Origin: Rallus limicola
Lineage: Eukaryota; Chordata; Aves; Gruiformes; Rallidae
Reading direction: 5' to 3'
NCBI GenBank assembly: GCA_022605955.1
Contig: JAKCOZ010000001.1
Coordinates: 80,030,520 to 80,094,519 of the forward strand
DNA length: 64,000 bases
In this document: in pieces, positions 59,151 through 64,000 of the stretch
Layout of the letters: the number at the start of each line of letters is the position of its first letter
Numbering within the stretch: the stretch's first letter is position 1
Notes under the pieces: generated by a model
Seen by the model: only the letters and a program-made list of their open reading frames with translations
Told to the model about the DNA's origin: nothing
The model's database searches: none
Made by a program: the position numbers and the translations under genes

Positions 59151-59989
59151 GATAGAGGCTTCAAGGAAAGCAAAGTAAGGTATTGTCTATGTATCTCCTT
59201 GAGAACAATGTCAGTTTATGCAAGGGAACTCGGGATTGTTGAGGATACTTGAACTTGGTTGTGGGGTTCTTTTGATGGAAGCAGAAATGAAATAAAAGCA
59301 CCTAGCAGCTTTGAATCAAAATGCTGGCTACGTTTGGCAGAAATCTGTGAATCAAATTATTCTTGTATGTGTAGCTATTAAGCAAGAGCTGAATACGTTT
59401 CTCAATACTTGATTTCTTCAAGTATTTGAATGAGAAAGGAAGTAAGTACCACTCCACTTCCAGGGAACGGGAGTGCAGAGGAAGGGGAGGATTTTCATAA
59501 GCTGACTCCATAGGCCGGCTTGAGGATCCCAGTTCTTTTCCTATTTCCTCCTTGTCACAACACTCATGCTTTTCTATATCAAGACCTCAAACAGGTGAAA
59601 TCTCAGCATGGTGCTCATGCTATATGAAAGAAAAGCCCAACTGACGAAAGCACAAGTTGGGGTCAATGGGGCTCTTCCAAATGGGAAGATGCAGGACCAG
59701 AAGGGTTTTGCTGGCTGTTTTCCTCGTGGAAAACATGGTGAATGAGCTGCAACTCACTGATGGCCATGGAGCAGGTGACAGGAAAATTAGACTTTAACAA
59801 CCAGCGTGCAATAGCTGCAGCTGTGTCAAGGAGAGCTTTGGGATAATGCAGCGGGCACAGCCATAGGAGGAGAAGACACAAACCCCAAGGAATTTGGGCT
59901 GTGGCCTCTTGCCCTTATGTCCGCAGGAAACGACTTGCTCAGCACAGCTCAAAACCCTGCTTTGCCTCCTAGGCACCTCAACACTGGGA
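59151..59989. other. Unique non-coding DNA
   Basis: Nothing recognisable. Confidence 0.5.
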
Positions 59990-60310
59990 AAATGCAGACA
60001 AATCGGAGAACCTGGAGAACAGCAGCTAGGATGATTAAAGGGCTGAAGGACTGACTTATTAGGGAAGAAGATTAAAGGAACTAAATATGTCTAGGTTGGC
60101 TAAGTGGCAACTTAAGACGGGACATGAATGATAACAATCCACCAGCTTTTGAAGGAAGCAAACAGCTAGGGAAGAGAGAGAAAAAGAGAGGAATTGACAA
60201 GTCTGGTTCAAGGGGTGAACAGTAACTGACTGAGCATATGATAATTTAGGTTGAATAACAAACAAACAAAAAAATCCCAACTAAAATCCCAGCTAGCTGA
60301 TGGGTGTCTT
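59990..60310 (+). mobile_element. Ancient CR1/L3-type LINE fragment
   Basis: 'gctaggatgattaaagggct' (60026-60045) matches the ala-thr-xxx-met-ile-lys-gly block. 'gaagattaaaggaactaaat' (60067-60086) followed by 'atgtctaggttggctaa' matches the arg-leu-lys-glu-leu..leu-phe-ser-leu block. 'gacgggacatgaatgataac' (60116-60135) matches arg-gly-asp-met-ile. Beyond about 60200 it is too decayed to follow. Old, plus-strand copy. Confidence 0.65.
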
Positions 60311-61980
60311 ACAGGGAGTAATAGATGCTGAACTGTGAGATGCATTTAAATAGACATGTACGGTAAGAACTGAGCCCTGCGCTTGGGTAGGCTCCTATGT
60401 CTTGGCTGTAGTCCATCAGCACTGCAGTCCTTCCTAGGCTTGTCAGTAGTCGCTCCTCCTTGGATCATGGCTGCTAACACAGTGAGAAGTCAGTGCTGGG
60501 CACTTACACATCCATCCTCGCTGAGGCTAGATCTATGAGGAGTGGGAAAAGGGGTCTGAGCTGGTGGTGTGGGGTGGGGAGGCTGCTCAAGAGCACCTCA
60601 CGTTCCTTTCCTGCCTGTTTTGGAGGATATGAAGCACTTAAATGTGCAATTATCTTTGACACTTTATCTTGCCCATAGGTTCAGGAATCAGGTTAAAGAT
60701 TTCATCTCCTTCTCATTTCCTTCTCGCAAGTCGCATGGCCATTGCACAGCGCATGTGTGGAGCTGCCAGAAATTCTGCGTGTTGAGAAACTTACTATAAA
60801 GACAGCGTGAAATGGAGGTGTCAGAAAGCTTCGTGCTGCTAATTAAGCTGGTGCTCATGGAAACATAACTCTTGTCAGTATTTAATTCTGTACCAAGCCT
60901 TAAAGCTCTGTTGATGTAGTACTCTGCTCCTGCCCTGCAGCCCCCTGGCTCTCCTCGCGCCAGCACTTCCCTTCCAGCTCTGCCTGCACCCTCGCCCACC
61001 CCACTGCTGCATTTCATCCTCCCGTGTACAGGAGCTTCCCCCAGAAAAATCCTCAGCACATCATCTGGGTGCTCAGTGCCCCCCTTACTTAGCAAAGTCT
61101 CCAAATGTTCCACAGTGACATTTCCCTGTCCCTGCAAGCTGTCTCCTGGATGGGTCCGTGGCTTTGCTGCTGGTAAACCCACGGTGGGTCCATGCTAAAA
61201 ATGAAATTTTGGATGAGTGTCAGGGAGCTGGGCCTTGGCAGGGAAATGTCTGGGCCGGACTGTTGTTCTGAAACAAGGTCCTTGCATGTGGCTTTCATGA
61301 GCATCTGCCAAAGTTGGGTATAAACAACCAAAGTGAGAAAGAGGGAGATGACTCCATATCTGTCATCAGTAAAGAGGTGGCACAAGGCCTAGAGGAGCTG
61401 GTGTTCCTTGGGGTACGCTTGGGTTGGTAGTCCTCCTCTATCCCCTCTCTGTGCGGGCAGGCCTGTTGGAAAGGGTGATGCTGAGTCCTCCTTCCTGTGT
61501 TCTGGAGTTGGGGCTTCTTCAGCCCCTTCCTGCTCTGCACACCTCTCCTCTCCTTGCTGCAGTGCGAGGTAGGCCGGTGCAGGTCTGTCCCTCCCCTGCA
61601 GTGATGGCCCAGCACCAGCTGTGTTGCAGAGGACAGTGCTGGCTAGATCTCTTGGTCAAAGTCGTAGGTCTGCATAGTCAACCCACCACAAGGCGTGGAT
61701 TTACTGGGGTAGAATGGCAGCAGGGAGACTTCTGCCACATAAACAGCCTGTGCTGTGTGTGCGCGGCGTGGCACAGCCCTTCCACTGAGGGCAGGCCTGG
61801 GTCCCCTCTTGACGCACACCAACAATAGCCGATATTGCCTGTAATTCCCTGTCACTATAGATTTTCTATACCAACAGCAGAGAGATGTTTGAGAGGTTGA
61901 GGCAGGCAGGATATAGCGCCAGCAGAATACAATATGGGGGTGTGTTCCCGTACAATAAGTTCTGCACAATTTGAAGCCAG
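60311..61980. other. Unique non-coding DNA
   Basis: The 164-codon minus frame at 60688-61182 and the 134-codon plus frame at 61424-61828 have no known domain. The minus frames near 61089-61615 overlap both. No repeat recognised. Confidence 0.55.
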
Positions 61981-62090
61981 CCGCCCCCCCTCCTCCCCCA
62001 CTCCCCCCGCTCCATGTGATCGACTATACTGCCTGCACCGTCCCCCTTCCTCCCCCTGCCACCCACCCACCCCCCAAACCCCCCTGCCTT
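61981..62090 (+). repeat. C-rich low-complexity tract (G-rich minus strand)
   Basis: Runs of five to seven C interrupted by T or A dominate 61981-62011 and 62041-62085, with a mixed spacer between them. The minus strand has many G-tracts with short loops and could form G-quadruplexes. Low-complexity peptides read from it are artefacts. Confidence 0.7.
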
Positions 62091-62204
62091 TTAGCACAGA
62101 GGCTGTTTTGCAGAAAACACCATCGGGAAAGCAGCTTTTGCTAAATGTTTTATAACGTGCCAGGGAACCTTTATCAAACATTTAATCCCAAACCTGGCTT
62201 TGAA

Positions 62205-62380
62205 GCAGGGAGGCATACAATTCCGTAATTAATTTTTTTTTTTTACCTTCTTTTGCTAATCGCTGATAAAAAGCTTAATTCTATTAACAACTCGACTTGA
62301 CAAATTGCACCGTTCAACGGAAGCGTTTAGAAATTAATTACGCATTTTATTGCATTAGATCGGATAAACAGGGGAGTGCC
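62205..62380. promoter_or_regulatory. AT-rich candidate conserved element with homeodomain cores
   Basis: Within 150 bases there are TAATTAA (62226-62232), 'gctaatcgctgataaaaagc' (62255-62274), a MYB-like dyad CCGTT-C-AACGG (62310-62320), ATTAATTA (62333-62340) and 'cattttattgcattag' (62343-62358, CDX/posterior-HOX-like TTTAT). A T run (about 12 bases, 62233-62244) lies beside the first core. CpG is retained in AT-rich surroundings, and no repeat family fits. This is the densest mixed-motif block in the window. Constraint is untested. Confidence 0.4.
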
Positions 62381-62795
62381 GGCTGAGCAAGGGAGGAACA
62401 TCAGCACAGGGCCCGCTGCTGGGACGGTGGCCGCTTTTTCCACCGGCTCCGAGCACGCAGTTTGCATGGCTTGAGAATCGCTGACGGGACTGTTTTCCCA
62501 TTTGTTTGCTCTGGTCTCTCTGCTGATTGCAAAAGCTCCACGTAGGAGAGTTTATTTTTGTAAAGGTGAATTGCAAAGCTCGGGTGGAAATTCAGCTAAG
62601 CACAAATTTCAGCCTCCCCGGGGGGGAAAGCTGGGCTGTGTGAGCCTGAGGATAATGAGAATATGGGATGTCTGGATGCACTGTGAGGTCCAGAACCAGA
62701 GAAGTGTTGTGGGGCACAAATGAGCAGACCGGGACAGTGGGAAGTCCAGTACGTAATACACGCACCTGACAGGAGAACCTCTGGTTTTTAAATCC
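62381..62795. other. Unique non-coding DNA
   Basis: Moderately GC-rich, with a few CpG sites at 62410-62490; nothing recognisable. Confidence 0.5.
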
Positions 62796-62880
62796 ATGTA
62801 TGGGCATGGATGCGTATGCACATGTATATAAGCATGGGTAGATACATGCACTCATATGTATATGTATACATAGATACAAC
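62796..62880 (+). repeat. Degenerate ATGTAT/ATGCAT-type simple repeat
   Basis: Irregular units of ATGTAT, ATGCAC and ATACAT fill this stretch ('atgtatatgtatacatagat' at 62856-62875). Probably a decayed microsatellite. Confidence 0.6.
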
Positions 62881-64000
62881 TATGTTCTCAAATTCCCTGC
62901 TGTGAAATTCAGAGACTATTCAAGGTATGTTGAAGACCGTCTAAAATAATAGGGGAGATAAGAAACCAAAATGGCACATGAGTTTTATCTACCCTCCTAA
63001 TTTGCCATACCTGTCAACAGCGAGATTTGAGGGTATTATGATTCAGAATTGCATTAGTGAGCATCTGGGTTTGCAGTGCCTTTTTGATTCTGGGTCCCAG
63101 TTTGAACCTTGCTGACATTTGGAAGGAGATTTGGGTTCATTCCCGTTAACCTGGAACATGAGGATGGCATTTCTCCTTACTTCCAGCCTTGCTGCCTGTG
63201 TGCTGGGTTGTTTTTTTCTCAGTTTTGTTTTTATTTCTTAGAGGCACATCAATAACCTTTCTCCCTGGCTGTAATCCATATAGTTGTGACCCTGATGAGT
63301 TTCAGTCTCAATCTGGAAAAGGCAAGGAGAAGAAAATAAACTTCATTTCTTGATGCTGCCTTACTTTCTGTCCGTGGGCTGGGTAAACATGGGTGCCTAT
63401 AACCAGTCCTGTCAGCCAGGGACCCTTCTCGCTGGGTTGGGATGCACGTGGACCAGGTCGCCTGCACTCTCTCAGGCAGCTCCTGCTTCCTCCCACAGGC
63501 TCCATCCGCAGGGAGAGGTCACAGACAATGGGCAGTGAAGCCCATGTGCCAGAAACAGAGATGCTGCTGGCCAGTTTAAGCCCTCTCTTTATTTCCCCAT
63601 AGAGACCAGGTACAGCCTCAGGAGGAGGAGGAGGCAGCCGGGATAGCCGTGGCCAGGCTGCCCAGGGAAAAACCCGCTCCCATGGGGCAGCAGGGAGTGG
63701 CATGCCCGCACCACTGCAGCTGCTGCTTGTAAAAAGCAGCCTGCTCCAGCCCGGGTCTTGGTCTTTTTTATTCCCCAGCTTTCCTGGCCATGCTGGGCTC
63801 TAGAGTCACATCATCTCTATCCTTTGCATTTCTCCTCCCCTCCCTCCTACGCTGGCACACACAGTCTGCAGCTGGTGGCCAGAGCCCTGGAGCACCGGTC
63901 ACAGGATGCTCTTCTAGCAATCTGTTTTCACAGTGCTTTGCAGAGACAGCAACAGAGGGCTCAGTTAGTGCTGCTCCCCTTGTTGGGGGAAGCAGAGATG
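62881..64000. other. Unique non-coding DNA
   Basis: No gene or repeat recognised up to the window edge. The 131-codon minus frame at 63308-63703 overlaps plus-strand frames and has no known domain. Confidence 0.55.

Noticed and set aside
60688..61182. A 164-codon minus-strand frame rich in Gly, Glu and Arg.
   Set aside because: Composition follows the local sequence; no domain; overlapped by other frames.

Overview
The window looks like non-coding nuclear DNA from a bird. The main evidence is a set of CR1-type LINE copies. Two are fairly recent and lie on the minus strand (7526-7822 and 48037-48700). Both end in ATTCTATG-type 3' units and keep the readable C-terminal end of the CR1 reverse transcriptase protein. 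At least five older copies are on the plus strand. Interspersed repeats are sparse, and there are no Alu, B1 or L1 sequences. A turtle or crocodilian origin cannot be excluded from sequence alone, but the low repeat load fits a bird better.

I found no protein-coding gene, exon, rRNA, functional tRNA or CRISPR array that I could defend. All open frames are short for 64 kb and match no family I know, except those inside CR1. The longest (234 codons, minus strand, 53327-54031) opens with GTG and is best explained by chance. The window is therefore either intergenic DNA or part of very long introns.

Layout. 1-9.5 kb: unique DNA with an ancient plus-strand CR1, two MIR-like SINE relics, G-rich tracts and a younger minus-strand CR1. 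9.59-9.81 kb: a compact CpG-dense patch. 11-15.5 kb: pyrimidine and purine tracts with candidate regulatory elements. 18.7-19.7 kb: a probable L2-like LINE relic. 20.5-26.7 kb: candidate conserved elements, including a TAAT-core cluster and an element with a 9-bp inverted repeat. 27.4-29.7 kb: old SINE/LINE fossils. 30-34.4 kb: two AT-rich candidate elements, a tRNA-like sequence, a short tandem duplication, an AT dinucleotide array and a CR1 tail. 34.4-45.7 kb: mostly unique DNA, with candidate elements at 40.3-40.7 and 41.3-41.6 kb. 45.7-49.4 kb: the main repeat cluster, with two ancient LINE pieces, two MIR-like SINEs and the best-preserved CR1. 50-64 kb: mostly unique DNA with several AT-rich candidate elements (the strongest at 62.2-62.4 kb), one more LINE fossil and a C-rich tract.

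If there is function here, it is most likely cis-regulatory: AT-rich islands with homeodomain-type TAAT/TAATTA cores, octamer-like sites and short dyads, scattered among repeat-poor DNA. This is how developmental-gene deserts usually look. The target gene is not visible, and conservation cannot be tested without alignments. I saw no evidence of an undescribed multi-gene system.
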